DNA from: Verrucomicrobiia bacterium
GTDB lineage: Bacteria; Verrucomicrobiota; Verrucomicrobiia; Verrucomicrobiales; Akkermansiaceae
Assembly (NCBI GenBank): GCA_030431475.1
Contig: JAUIJD010000023.1
Coordinates: 1-64,000 of the forward strand
DNA: 64,000 nt
Direction: 5' to 3'
Position numbers and translations under genes: made by a program. The notes under the pieces were generated by a model. It did no database searches. It was not told where the DNA came from and saw only the letters and a list, made by a program, of their open reading frames with translations. This document shows, piece after piece, positions 53,102-62,038 of the stretch; the first letter of the stretch is position 1; every line of letters begins with the position of its first letter.

Positions 53102-54256
53102 ATGACCCGCGCCCTGTGCATCGTCCTCGACTCGGTCGGATGCGGCCACGCGCCCGACGCCGCGGAATTCGGCGACGCCGGCGCCGACACCCTCGGGCAC
53201 CTGTTCGAGCGCGTGCCGGGATTCGCCCTGCCGGCTCTTTCCAGCCTCGGGCTTCACGAGATCCTCCGGGAGCTGCACGTCGAGTTTCCCCTGCCTTCTC
53301 CGCTGCTGCTCGAGGGGGCGGCCCATGCCCACCTCACCGAGCGCTCACCGGGAAAGGACACGACCACCGGCCACTGGGAACTGATGGGCGCCCCGCTGGA
53401 ATCCGCGCTCCGGACCTTCGAGCGTTTCCCCGACGATCTGGTCGCCGGACTGGAAACCCTCGCCGGCACCTCGTTCCTCGGCAACGAGGCCGCCTCCGGC
53501 ACCGAGATCATCGCCCGGCTGGGCGAGGAGCACGTCCGCACCGGCAAGCCGATTCTCTACACCAGCGCCGACTCCGTGCTGCAGATCGCCGCCCACGAGG
53601 ACCCGGACATCTTCGGGCTGGAGCGTCTCCTGAAGCTTTGCCACGACGCCCGCCGACTGCTGGATGAACGCAAGATCCGCATCGGCCGCGTCATCGCCAG
53701 GCCCTTCGTCGGTGCCTCTCCGGAGGACTTCGAACGCACGCCCAACCGCCACGACGAATCGCTCACCCCGCCGCCGACCGTTCTCAACCGCCTTCAGGAC
53801 TCGGGCGTCGAGACCCTCGGCGTCGGCAAGATTTCCGACATCTTCGCCGGCTCCGGCATCCGCGAGTCCCACCCGACGAAGTCCAACACCGACGGCATGG
53901 CGACCATCGAGCGCCTGTGGGCGGAGAAACGCGAGACGCCCCATCTGGTCTTCGCCAACCTCGTCGACTTCGACATGCTCTACGGACACCGGCGCGATCC
54001 CGGGGGCTACGCGACCGCACTGATCGAGTTCGACCGCTGGCTGGGGGGCTTTCTTGCCCGATTCGACGCGCCCGACCTGCTCCTGATCACGGCCGACCAC
54101 GGCAACGACCCCTACCATCACGGCACCGACCACACCCGCGAGCGGGTGCCCCTCCTCACCCTCAACGCCCCGGCGAACGAAGTCACCGACGGCGACTTCG
54201 GCCTCGTCGCCCGACTTCTCGCCCGGCATTTCGAGGATCGCCGGGAGCGACGATGA
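53102..54256 (+). CDS. deoB: Phosphopentomutase
   Basis: 384 residues from ATG 53102 (alternative ATG 53087). Alkaline-phosphatase superfamily motifs: 'CIVLDSVGCGHAPDA' (metal-binding Asp), 'SPGKDTTTGHWELMG' with the phosphorylated Thr, 'HPTKSNTDGM', 'LVDFDMLYGHRRD' and 'LLITADHGNDPYHHGTDHTRERVPLL'. It interconverts (deoxy)ribose 1-phosphate and 5-phosphate with Mn2+. It directly precedes pyrimidine-nucleoside phosphorylase, forming a nucleoside salvage operon that feeds pentose phosphates into central metabolism. Confidence 0.95.
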   Translation: MTRALCIVLDSVGCGHAPDAAEFGDAGADTLGHLFERVPGFALPALSSLGLHEILRELHVEFPLPSPLLLEGAAHAHLTERSPGKDTTTGHWELMGAPLESALRTFERFPDDLVAGLETLAGTSFLGNEAASGTEIIARLGEEHVRTGKPILYTSADSVLQIAAHEDPDIFGLERLLKLCHDARRLLDERKIRIGRVIARPFVGASPEDFERTPNRHDESLTPPPTVLNRLQDSGVETLGVGKISDIFAGSGIRESHPTKSNTDGMATIERLWAEKRETPHLVFANLVDFDMLYGHRRDPGGYATALIEFDRWLGGFLARFDAPDLLLITADHGNDPYHHGTDHTRERVPLLTLNAPANEVTDGDFGLVARLLARHFEDRRERR

Positions 54257-54340
54257 CAAGATCGGGACGCCGCCCACCGAATGCCTGTCCTTCAGGATGC
54301 CCCTCCACATCTGATACCGCGAGAACACCCCACCGGCCCC

Positions 54341-55579
54341 ATGAAGCCCCACATCCCCACCCTCATCAGTCGCAAGCGCGACGGCGAAGCCCTTCATCCC
54401 GACGAGATCCGGGCGCTGGTCGACGGCTACGTCGCGGGCGACGTGCCCGACTACCAGATGTCGGCCTTCGCCATGGCCGTTTTCTTCAAGGGCATGACCG
54501 CCGCCGAGACCGCGGCCCTCACGCGCTCGATGCTCGAGAGCGGCGATGTCTTCCAGCACCCGGCCGGGCCGCCGATCGTCGACAAGCACTCCACCGGCGG
54601 GATCGGCGACAAGGTCTCGCTCATCCTCGCGCCCCTGGTCGCGGCTGCCGGATGCCGCGTCCCCATGGTCTCGGGACGCGGGCTCGGCATCACCGGCGGC
54701 ACCCTCGACAAGCTTGAGTCCATCCCGGGGTTCGGCGTGAACGTCGACCTCGACCAGGCCGCCGCGCAGATCGCGGACCTGGGCGTGGTGATGATGGGGC
54801 AGACCGAACGCTTCTGCCCGGCCGACAAGAAGCTCTACGCCCTTCGCGACGTCACCGGCACGGTGGCTTCCATCCCGCTCATCACGGCTTCGATCATGTC
54901 CAAGAAGCTCGCCGAATCCCTCGACCGTCTGGTGCTGGACGTGAAGTACGGCAGCGGAGCCTTCATGAAGACCGAGAAAGACGCCCGCACCCTCGCCGAT
55001 GCCATGATCGCCGTCGGCCAGGAGATGGGAGTCGAGGTTCACGCACTTCTCAATCCGATGTCCGAGCCGCTGGGCCGGGCGGTGGGCAACGCCCTCGAGG
55101 TGATCGAATCGATCGAGTGCCTCGAAGGCGGCGGCCCCGCCGACCTCCGTTCGCTCGTGCTCGACCTCGCCGAGGTGATCGTCGACATCGACCGGCCCGC
55201 GCTCGAGAAGCTACTCGACGATGGCACGGCCAGGGAACGCTTCGACGGGCTGGTGGCCGCCCAGGGCGGCGACCCGGCCGCCCTCCCGAAACTCGGCGAG
55301 ATTCATGCCGCGCCGGTCGTCTGCGAGGTCCTCGCCGAAGACACCGGCACCATCGCCTCGGCCGATGCCGGACTGCTCGGTCAGGCGGCCCTGCAGCTCG
55401 GTGCCGGACGGGCCCGGGCCACCGACGGGGTCGACCCCCGGGTCGGCTTCGACCGCCTGGTGAAGGTCGGCGAACCGATTCATCAGGGCGAGCCGCTCCT
55501 CCGCATTCATGCCGCCGGCAAGGTCGATGCCGAGATGGCGGAAGCCCTCGTCGACCAGGCCATCCGGATCGAGGCATGA
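54341..55579 (+). CDS. pdp: Pyrimidine-nucleoside (thymidine) phosphorylase
   Basis: 412 residues from ATG 54341 (MKPHIPTLISRKRDGEAL). 'DKHSTGGIGDKVSLILAPL' binds phosphate, and the family signature 'SGRGLGITGGTLDKLESIPG' is intact. 'DVKYGSGAFMKT' contributes to the active site. It cleaves (deoxy)uridine and thymidine with phosphate, yielding pentose 1-phosphate for DeoB upstream. It could be deoA or pdp type; the length is slightly short of Bacillus Pdp. Its TGA overlaps the next ATG (ATGA). Confidence 0.93.
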   Translation: MKPHIPTLISRKRDGEALHPDEIRALVDGYVAGDVPDYQMSAFAMAVFFKGMTAAETAALTRSMLESGDVFQHPAGPPIVDKHSTGGIGDKVSLILAPLVAAAGCRVPMVSGRGLGITGGTLDKLESIPGFGVNVDLDQAAAQIADLGVVMMGQTERFCPADKKLYALRDVTGTVASIPLITASIMSKKLAESLDRLVLDVKYGSGAFMKTEKDARTLADAMIAVGQEMGVEVHALLNPMSEPLGRAVGNALEVIESIECLEGGGPADLRSLVLDLAEVIVDIDRPALEKLLDDGTARERFDGLVAAQGGDPAALPKLGEIHAAPVVCEVLAEDTGTIASADAGLLGQAALQLGAGRARATDGVDPRVGFDRLVKVGEPIHQGEPLLRIHAAGKVDAEMAEALVDQAIRIEA

Positions 55580-56379
55580 GCCGCCGCACCGTCCATCCCG
55601 CCGTCCGCATCGGTGCCGCGCTGCTGCTCGGGGTGCCGATCGTCTTCGTCATCGTCAACAGCCTCCGCTCGCAGCGCGCTCCCACTTCCCCGCGGATGGA
55701 GGAAATGCGCGAGATCGCCGAGATCGACGCCGAACGGAAAGCCCAGAAACGCGATGCCGAACTGGTCCGCCGCCTGATCGAGGAAGATCTCGACGAGCGG
55801 CGATTCCGGTTCGGCACGGTCATGTTCGCGGCCTCGGGCAAGCGGGTCCTGCCCCTCGATCCGGATCGGGCCGCCCACCGGCGCGTCCTCGACGCCATCG
55901 ACGACTCCCTCGCCCGCGCCACCGAGATCCTCGGGCGGGAAGACTCGCCGGTGAGGGAGCACCGGCGCATCAACGAGGTCTCCCGACACTTCGAGGACGC
56001 CCTCCGGCTCGATCTCAATGCCGCTGACGGCCTGAGCTGCGACATTCCCACGACGCGGGATGGCGATCGCCAGCGCAGCGGCTACCCCGACCTGCGCGTG
56101 GTCGACGAGGCCACCGGCACCGTCTTCTACCTCGACCCGAAGCTCGTCGAGAACGGCTCGTGGGACAGCAGCTTCCGCACCTTCTACTTCGAGCCGAAGG
56201 ACGAGAACCTCAAGATCAACGACGACGCCGTGCACCTGCTGGTCGGCATCGGCCACGACGGCAACAACCGGGCCTGGAGCTTCGGCCCGTGGAAGCTCGT
56301 CGACCTGTCCACCCTCACGCTGCGCCTCAAGCCGGAGTTCCAGGCCTCCAACCGGGATCTCTACCCGGCGGCGCCGTAG
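55576..56379 (+). CDS. Membrane-anchored protein with PD-(D/E)xK-like motif
   Basis: 267 residues from ATG 55576, coupled to pdp by ATGA; the track version prepends shadow sequence. An N-terminal membrane helix ('AVRIGAALLLGVPIVFVIV') is followed by a charged helical stalk (about 35-70). The C-terminal domain contains 'EVSRHFEDALRLDL', 'SGYPDLRVVDEATGTVFYLDPKLVE' and 'FYFEPKDENLKINDDAVHLLVGIGHD'. The 'PDL...YLDPK' spacing fits the PD-(D/E)xK nuclease core (with an upstream Glu), but no homologue is recognised and a non-nuclease role is possible. Position in a nucleoside-salvage operon makes a link to external nucleic-acid use imaginable. Confidence 0.5.
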   Translation: MSRRTVHPAVRIGAALLLGVPIVFVIVNSLRSQRAPTSPRMEEMREIAEIDAERKAQKRDAELVRRLIEEDLDERRFRFGTVMFAASGKRVLPLDPDRAAHRRVLDAIDDSLARATEILGREDSPVREHRRINEVSRHFEDALRLDLNAADGLSCDIPTTRDGDRQRSGYPDLRVVDEATGTVFYLDPKLVENGSWDSSFRTFYFEPKDENLKINDDAVHLLVGIGHDGNNRAWSFGPWKLVDLSTLTLRLKPEFQASNRDLYPAAP

Positions 56380-56381
56380 GC

Positions 56382-56559
56382 GGAGCGCCGATTATGAAAT
56401 CGGCAGGCTGATGGACAGAAATCAGGGAAGCCAATGCGCCGCCCGACAGCATCGACAGCAGACGCATTCGCTTGCGTCGAGGCTTGCCCCGACAGGATGC
56501 CTTCGCCGGCGCTTTCGTGCATCCTCTCACGGGTATGCCGATTTCATCATCGGCGCTCC
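56382..56559. repeat. Family A hairpin repeats as an inverted pair
   Basis: The units at 56382-56405 (plus, core 'gccgattatgaaatcggc') and 56536-56559 (minus, core 'gccgatttcatcatcggc') flank 130 bp without a gene, between the membrane-anchored protein and the convergent trkH gene. They match the single copy at 9548-9571. Confidence 0.75.
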
Positions 56560-56566
56560 AGTCCCA

Positions 56567-58057
56567 TCAATAGCGCCGCCACGCCGCCGGCACGAAAAGC
56601 ACCAGGATGGCGAACAGTTCGAGCCTGCCGAGGATCATCAACCCGGAAAGAAACACCAGGGTCGGTTCCCGCAGGAACGAAAAGTTGTCGGTGGGACCGA
56701 GCTCGCCGAATCCCGGTCCGATGTTCGAAAGGGTCGCCAGCACCGCCGCCAGGCACGTCTCGAGCTTGATGCCGTGCCCGGCCTCGAAGATCCCGACGAC
56801 CACCGATCCGAGCGCGATGATGAGCAGGTAAAGGGCCACGAAAGAGGTGGTGCGGGCGCGGGCCTCGCCATCGATGGGATTGCCGTTGACCACCAAGCGG
56901 AAGACCTGGTTCGGACGGAAGGCGCGGATGATCTCGTGGGCCGACGATTTCAGGAAGACCACCAGGCGGCTGATCTTCATGCCCCCGGCCGTTGATCCCG
57001 AGCAGCCCCCGATCACCATCAGGATGGCCAGAAGCGCCTGGCACCAGGCCGGCCAGAGTTCGTAGTCGGCGGTGCCGAAGCCGGTGGTCGAGGCGATCGA
57101 AACCACCACGAACCAGCCCTCCCGGAGCGCCCCGGCGAAACCGGTCGAGTAGCGCGCGTCGAGCGCAAGCCCGGCGGCGATGCCCACCGCCACCACGGCG
57201 CAGATCCCGACGAACCACCGGGCGTCGTCCTCATCCTTCAGGCGTCCCCAGCGGCGATTCATGATCACCGCATAGATCAGGAAATTCAGGCTGCACACGA
57301 CCATGAACAGGCTCACCCACAGCTCGATCGCCCAGCCGTTCCCCCAGTCGGAATAGTAACCGAGGCTCGCGTTGTGGGGACTGAAACCACCGGTCGAGAC
57401 GGTGGTCATCGCATGCGACACCGCGTTGTACCAGCTCAGCCCGAAGGCCTTCAGCCCCAGCAGGCAGAGCAGGCTGATGCCCAGGTAGATCCTGAGCAGG
57501 GTCATCGCCGTGTCACGGATCCGCGCCGTCGAGGCCTCCCCGGCCTGGAAGGACGACTCGTTGCGGAACAGGGACTTCGAGCCGACCCCCAGATACGACA
57601 GCACCGCGACGAACAGCACCAGGATCCCGATGCCCCCGAGCCACTGCGTCACGGCCCGCCACAGCAGCAGGCCGCGGGGCCAGGTGCCGAGGTCGCCGAT
57701 CACCGTCGAGCCGGTGGTGGTGAAACCGGAGGCCGATTCGAAGATCGCCTGCGGCCAGCTCAAGTACGGCGGACACAGGACATAGGGCAGCGAGCCGAAC
57801 GCGGCCGCCAGGACCCACCCGAGGCCGACGATCACCACCCCTTCGCGACGCGGGATGCGGTCGATCTTTCCGAGCCCGGCGAGCATCAGGATCCCGCCGG
57901 CCAGCACGGTGATGCCGGCGGCGGTGAACAGCGCGGCGACGGCTTCACCCTCGGCGGCCACGCCATCCAGCTTGGAGAACAGCGCACAGACCGACATCGA
58001 AACGCTGAGCAGCAGCAACAGCAGACCGAGGACTTTCGACAGGATCCGGAAGTTCAT
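56567..58057 (-). CDS. trkH: Trk/Ktr potassium uptake channel subunit TrkH
   Basis: 496 residues from ATG 58057. Four MPM repeats with the K+ selectivity-filter glycines visible: 'SGFTTTGSTV', 'TTVSTGGFSPH', 'ASTTGFGTADY' and 'LSNIGPGFGELG'. Inner-membrane K+ translocating subunit, gated by the TrkA gene product encoded 20 bp upstream. The longer track start reads through a Pro/Arg-rich shadow. The operon order is trkA-trkH. Confidence 0.93.
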   Translation of the reverse strand: MNFRILSKVLGLLLLLLSVSMSVCALFSKLDGVAAEGEAVAALFTAAGITVLAGGILMLAGLGKIDRIPRREGVVIVGLGWVLAAAFGSLPYVLCPPYLSWPQAIFESASGFTTTGSTVIGDLGTWPRGLLLWRAVTQWLGGIGILVLFVAVLSYLGVGSKSLFRNESSFQAGEASTARIRDTAMTLLRIYLGISLLCLLGLKAFGLSWYNAVSHAMTTVSTGGFSPHNASLGYYSDWGNGWAIELWVSLFMVVCSLNFLIYAVIMNRRWGRLKDEDDARWFVGICAVVAVGIAAGLALDARYSTGFAGALREGWFVVVSIASTTGFGTADYELWPAWCQALLAILMVIGGCSGSTAGGMKISRLVVFLKSSAHEIIRAFRPNQVFRLVVNGNPIDGEARARTTSFVALYLLIIALGSVVVGIFEAGHGIKLETCLAAVLATLSNIGPGFGELGPTDNFSFLREPTLVFLSGLMILGRLELFAILVLFVPAAWRRY

Positions 58058-58077
58058 GCACGGAGGAGGAGCGGGCG

Positions 58078-59424
58078 TCAGGCGAGCAGTTTCACGAAGG
58101 CCTTGCGCGCCTTGGGCGAGACCACGGCGTAGATGTGGTCGCCGGCCTGCAGGACGTCGTCGGGCCCCGGCACGTCGGCATGGGTCGCATGCAGCAGTCC
58201 GACCAGCACGCAGCCTTCCGGCCACTCGACCTCCTTGACCATGTGACCCGCGGCGATCGATCCCTTGTTCACCCGCATCTCGAGGATCTCCGCACCCGAC
58301 AGGCGCTTGACCAGATGGAAGCGGTCCGAGGTGATGAAGCGCTCGATCTCCCGCCGCGTCGCATCGCGGGGGCTGACGGCGGCCTGGATCCCGAAATGCT
58401 TGCCCGACGAGCTGATCGCCTCGGCGTAGTCGGCACGGTGAATGAGGGTGAGGCAGGTCCGGGCCCCGAGCGTGTGCGCCTGCAGGCAGGTCATCACGTT
58501 GTCCTCGTCGCTGCTGCTGGTGGCGACGAAGAAATCGACGCCGTCGATCTGCTCCTCGCGCAGCTCGGCCACCACGGTGGCATCGGCCTGGATGACGGTC
58601 GTGTTCGAGAGCCGGTCGACCAGGCCGCGGCAGATCTCCTCGTCCTTCTCGAAGATCCGCACCTTGCAGTGGAAGCTCTCCAGCATCTGGGCCAGCGAGA
58701 ATCCGTATTCGCCGCCCCCGAAGATCACCACCCGCAGCGACTCGCGATCATCCTTCTTCTTCTGCAGGCGCTCGGCGAGCGCCTTCAGCTTCCGCGGTTC
58801 CCCGAAGATCGTGACCACGTCGCCGGCCTCGATCCCGGACTCCGCGGTCGGCACGAAATGGTCCGATCCCCGCGTGACCATCGCGATCCGGGTGCGCTCG
58901 GGCGCCTTCAGGTCCGCCAGCGTCCGCCCCACCGCGTCGGATTTCGGGTCGACCCGCACCTGCTGGAGTTCGATCCGCCCGCGGGCGATCTCCTCCACCA
59001 CGAGCGAATCCGGATTGCGGATGAACTTCGCCAGTTCGATCGCCGCCAGGCGCTCCGAGGAAAACAGGTGGTCCACGCCGAAGGTGCCCTTGAAGTCGAA
59101 CAACCACTCTTCCCGCTGAAGACTCGGATGGACGCGGCAGACGACCTGCTCCACCCCCATCTGCTTGGCCATGGACGAGCTGACCAGGTTGGCGGTGTTC
59201 GAACTGGTCAGGGCCAGGAACAACTCGCACTCGCCGACGTTGGCCTCGGCCAGCGCCTCGACGCTGGTGCCGTCGGACCCGACGACCTTGGCATCGATGC
59301 TCTGCTCGAGCTCCGCCGCCAGACGGGGATCCGATTCGATCACCGAAATGCTGTGCGACTCCTTCGAGAGCGAAGTGGCCAGGTGACGGCCGATCTCCCC
59401 GGCGCCGACGATGATGATGTTCAT
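58078..59424 (-). CDS. trkA: Trk potassium uptake regulatory subunit TrkA
   Basis: 448 residues with duplicated RCK architecture: first NAD(H)-binding 'MNIIIVGAGEIGRHLATSLS', first RCK_C around 135-215, second Rossmann-like 'VVIFGGGEYGFSLAQMLES' and second RCK_C. 'VIESDPRLAAELEQSID' is the ribose-binding acid region. It is a cytoplasmic ring-forming regulator that binds nucleotide and controls TrkH. First gene of the trkA-trkH pair. Confidence 0.94.
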   Translation of the reverse strand: MNIIIVGAGEIGRHLATSLSKESHSISVIESDPRLAAELEQSIDAKVVGSDGTSVEALAEANVGECELFLALTSSNTANLVSSSMAKQMGVEQVVCRVHPSLQREEWLFDFKGTFGVDHLFSSERLAAIELAKFIRNPDSLVVEEIARGRIELQQVRVDPKSDAVGRTLADLKAPERTRIAMVTRGSDHFVPTAESGIEAGDVVTIFGEPRKLKALAERLQKKKDDRESLRVVIFGGGEYGFSLAQMLESFHCKVRIFEKDEEICRGLVDRLSNTTVIQADATVVAELREEQIDGVDFFVATSSSDEDNVMTCLQAHTLGARTCLTLIHRADYAEAISSSGKHFGIQAAVSPRDATRREIERFITSDRFHLVKRLSGAEILEMRVNKGSIAAGHMVKEVEWPEGCVLVGLLHATHADVPGPDDVLQAGDHIYAVVSPKARKAFVKLLA

Positions 59425-59613
59425 GTCAGATCAGTCGCGAACCCACGCCTCGGCGCCGCCCGCAACGTCATCACAACAGCACCGCCGCCTGCTTCTCCAG
59501 CCGAAAATCCGGGCCCGGGGACCCGCGACGAGGCGCTGCCCCCGATCTCGCGGGCCGGCCCCGGGAACACATTGCCCGGAGGTCGGGATGCCGACGCCGC
59601 GGCATCGATGCGC

Positions 59614-60243
59614 TCACCAATCGACGTTCTGGCCGCGGGTGTCGATGTGCGTGAAGGAGTAATACCTTCCGACACCTCCACGGAAATGGCCCCGCGAACG
59701 GAGACTGCGGGCAACCGACGCCACCGAGGAGGCGCGAACCGGGAACTTCACGTCGAGCGCAACATTCGCCTGGTGCCAGGACCCGCGTTTCGCGCCGGCA
59801 CAGCGGGCGTTGTAGGAAGGGCTGCGGTAGGCCGAGACGACTTCCTTCACCGGATGACCGACCGATGCCGCGACGCGGTCGAGCGCCTTGAGCGTCGGTG
59901 CCATGTTGCGCCACATGGACTTGGGCGGAAGCGAGTTCCACACGCTGCCGCGGCGCTTGGCATGCGCCTCGATGAGCTGCATCGGGGTCACGTGCTTCAG
60001 TCCCAACTTGGCGATGTAGTTCGCGTAAGACTGGAGATTTCCTCCCTGGCGGCGGACCCATTCGGCGGGAAGCCGGGAGTAGTCGAGGGTCGCCTCTTTC
60101 TTCCGGCCGAACCAGAAAGCCGAGGCGGGGGTGGTGGAGAGAGCCAGCGAGAGGCCGCCGACGCCGAGCACTCCGAGAGCGCGGCGGCGGTTGCAGGCAT
60201 CGAGAACGGAGATCGGGCGGTTCAGGTCTTTTGGGTCTGACAT
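59614..60243 (-). CDS. Tat-exported D-Ala-D-Ala carboxypeptidase-like protein (YcbK/DUF882, M15)
   Basis: 209 residues from ATG 60243. Twin-arginine signal 'CNRRRALGVLGVGGLSLALS'. The C-terminal M15-type domain has 'EVVSAYRSPSYNARCAGAKRGSWHQANVALDVKF' (SxHxxxxAxD zinc ligands) and 'YYSFTHIDTRGQNVDW' (second His). E. coli MepK (YcbK) of this family cuts peptidoglycan crosslinks. Here the mature N-terminal ~100 residues ('WVRRQGGNLQSYANYIAKLG', 'VWNSLPPKSMWRNM') are an added helical domain. It is probably a folded zinc enzyme exported for cell-wall work. Confidence 0.8.
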   Translation of the reverse strand: MSDPKDLNRPISVLDACNRRRALGVLGVGGLSLALSTTPASAFWFGRKKEATLDYSRLPAEWVRRQGGNLQSYANYIAKLGLKHVTPMQLIEAHAKRRGSVWNSLPPKSMWRNMAPTLKALDRVAASVGHPVKEVVSAYRSPSYNARCAGAKRGSWHQANVALDVKFPVRASSVASVARSLRSRGHFRGGVGRYYSFTHIDTRGQNVDW

Positions 60244-60444
60244 GGGCGACGAGTCGGGGTCGGTCAGCAAGCAGGCTGCGTGCCGAAGACGGTGGCCTTC
60301 CCGGGGGAGATCCGGAAAAGTTGGCGCGGAGCCAACCTTACATCTCACTGGACCTCAAGCACATTCGCTAACAGATGCGACCGGCCGCCCGATTCCCCCG
60401 GATTCCGCATTTTCATCCCATCCGCGCCGTTCATCCTCCCCCTC

Positions 60445-61986
60445 ATGCGCTCGATCGTCATCTGGACCGTCGTGGTCGCGTCGGCGCTGGTCATCGGACT
60501 CGTCCCGTCGCTGGCGCCGGTCGGGCGCTTCTGGCCGGCCGCCGCCGCGCTGGGCGTGATCGTGGCGACGCGCAAGGCCGCCGCCGGCCTCGGGGCCGGG
60601 GTCGTCGCCGGCTCCCTGATCCTGGCCGGGGGACGACCGCTCGAGGCGCTGCGGCTCGGGATCGGCGAGCATCTCTTCCCCCAGTTCGAAGGCTCCTGGC
60701 ACATCGGAGCCCTCCTGTTCACCCTGCTGCTCGGCGCCTTCGCCGGCCTGCTCGAGTCTTCGGGAGGCTTCGAAACCCTGCTGAGACGCCTGCTCCGGGG
60801 CTCGCGAGCCCCCGAACGGCGCGTGCTGGGGTCCGTCTACGCCATGGGACTGCTGTGCTTCTTCGACGGACTCGCCAACAGCATGCTCACCGGACGCATC
60901 GCCCGCGATGCGATCGACCGCACCGGCATCTCCCGCGAGAAGCTCGCCTGGGTGGTCGATTCGACCAGCTCCCCCGTCGCCTGCGTCGCCTTCATTTCGA
61001 CCTGGATCGCCACCCAGTTGACGCTGATCCGCGACAGCCTGCCGGACCAGAACGCCTACGGCCTCTACTTCCGCTCCATCCCCGGCAATCCCTACTGCCT
61101 GCTCACGCTGCTGCTGGTCCCGCTCGCGATCTCCCTCCGCTGGGAGCCGCGCCTGATGCGTCGCTACCGTCCGGTCCGGCCGGAAAGTCCCGACGCCCGG
61201 CGCCACGCCAGCGATGTCTGGCGGGTGATCGTTCCACTGCTCGCGCTCGCCCTCGGCATCGCGCTCTCGTTCCAGCTCTGGTCCGGCAATGCGGTGCGGC
61301 TTTTCTCCCTCGATGCCTGGCGGGAAGCCGCCTCCGGCAGCGCCGGTCCGGTGGCGCTGGTCGCCGGAGCCCTCGGTGGCCTGTTCGCCGCCTGGCTCTG
61401 CTACCCGCGGGATGCCCCGGAACCCGCCGCCAAGGCCGCTCTCGAAGGCGCCGCCGGACTGCTGCCCGCCCTGGTCATTCTCGTCCTCGCGTGGTCGCTC
61501 GGCAGCGTCTTCGAGGCTCTCGGTGCTGCCAGCGCCCTGAAGGACCTCCTCGGAAGCGCGGTCCGTCCTTCCTGGCTGCCGCTCGCGGTCTTCCTCACCG
61601 CCTCGCTCACCGCCTTCGTCACCGGTTCCTCGTGGGGAACCATGGCCCTCGTGATGCCCCTCGCCCTCGGCGTGCTGCACGACGGAACCTCACCCGACCT
61701 CGTCATCGCCACCGCCCCGGCGGTCATCGGGGCGGTCTTCGGCGGGGCGGTGTTCGGCGACCACGCCAGCCCCTTCTCCGACACCTCCATCGTCAGCGCC
61801 CTCGCCTCCGGCTGCGAACCGACCGACCACATCCTGTCCCAGCTCCCCTACGCCCTCACGGCGGCCACCGCTGCCGTCGCCGCCTACCTCCTCATCGCCT
61901 TCGACCTCCCGGCCGCCGCCGCCACCGCGATCGGTGCCGCCGGGCTGGTCGCCTTCGTCCTCCAACTCTCCCGCCGCCGCGGCTGA
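60445..61986 (+). CDS. Na+/H+ antiporter family protein (NhaC-like)
   Basis: 513 residues from ATG 60445 (MRSIVIWTVVVASALVIG). Twelve to thirteen membrane spans. NhaC-type repeats include 'GALLFTLLLGAFAGLLESSGGFETLL', 'LCFFDGLANSMLTGRIARDA' and 'FVTGSSWGTMALVMPLA', 'VFGDHASPFSDTSIVSALAS', the last being highly typical. It likely exchanges Na+ (or an organic anion in related carriers) for H+ across the inner membrane. The track start at 60280 lies in the opposite-strand gene's upstream region. Confidence 0.85.
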   Translation: MRSIVIWTVVVASALVIGLVPSLAPVGRFWPAAAALGVIVATRKAAAGLGAGVVAGSLILAGGRPLEALRLGIGEHLFPQFEGSWHIGALLFTLLLGAFAGLLESSGGFETLLRRLLRGSRAPERRVLGSVYAMGLLCFFDGLANSMLTGRIARDAIDRTGISREKLAWVVDSTSSPVACVAFISTWIATQLTLIRDSLPDQNAYGLYFRSIPGNPYCLLTLLLVPLAISLRWEPRLMRRYRPVRPESPDARRHASDVWRVIVPLLALALGIALSFQLWSGNAVRLFSLDAWREAASGSAGPVALVAGALGGLFAAWLCYPRDAPEPAAKAALEGAAGLLPALVILVLAWSLGSVFEALGAASALKDLLGSAVRPSWLPLAVFLTASLTAFVTGSSWGTMALVMPLALGVLHDGTSPDLVIATAPAVIGAVFGGAVFGDHASPFSDTSIVSALASGCEPTDHILSQLPYALTAATAAVAAYLLIAFDLPAAAATAIGAAGLVAFVLQLSRRRG

Positions 61987-62038
61987 CTCGCATCTGGACA
62001 GCCCCGTCCCCCGCCTCCAAGCTCCGCGCATTCCGGCC

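Noticed and set aside
56382-56559. Possible CRISPR-like repeat/spacer arrangement
   Set aside because: Only two units in inverted, not direct, orientation with a 130-bp gap; no cas genes in the window.
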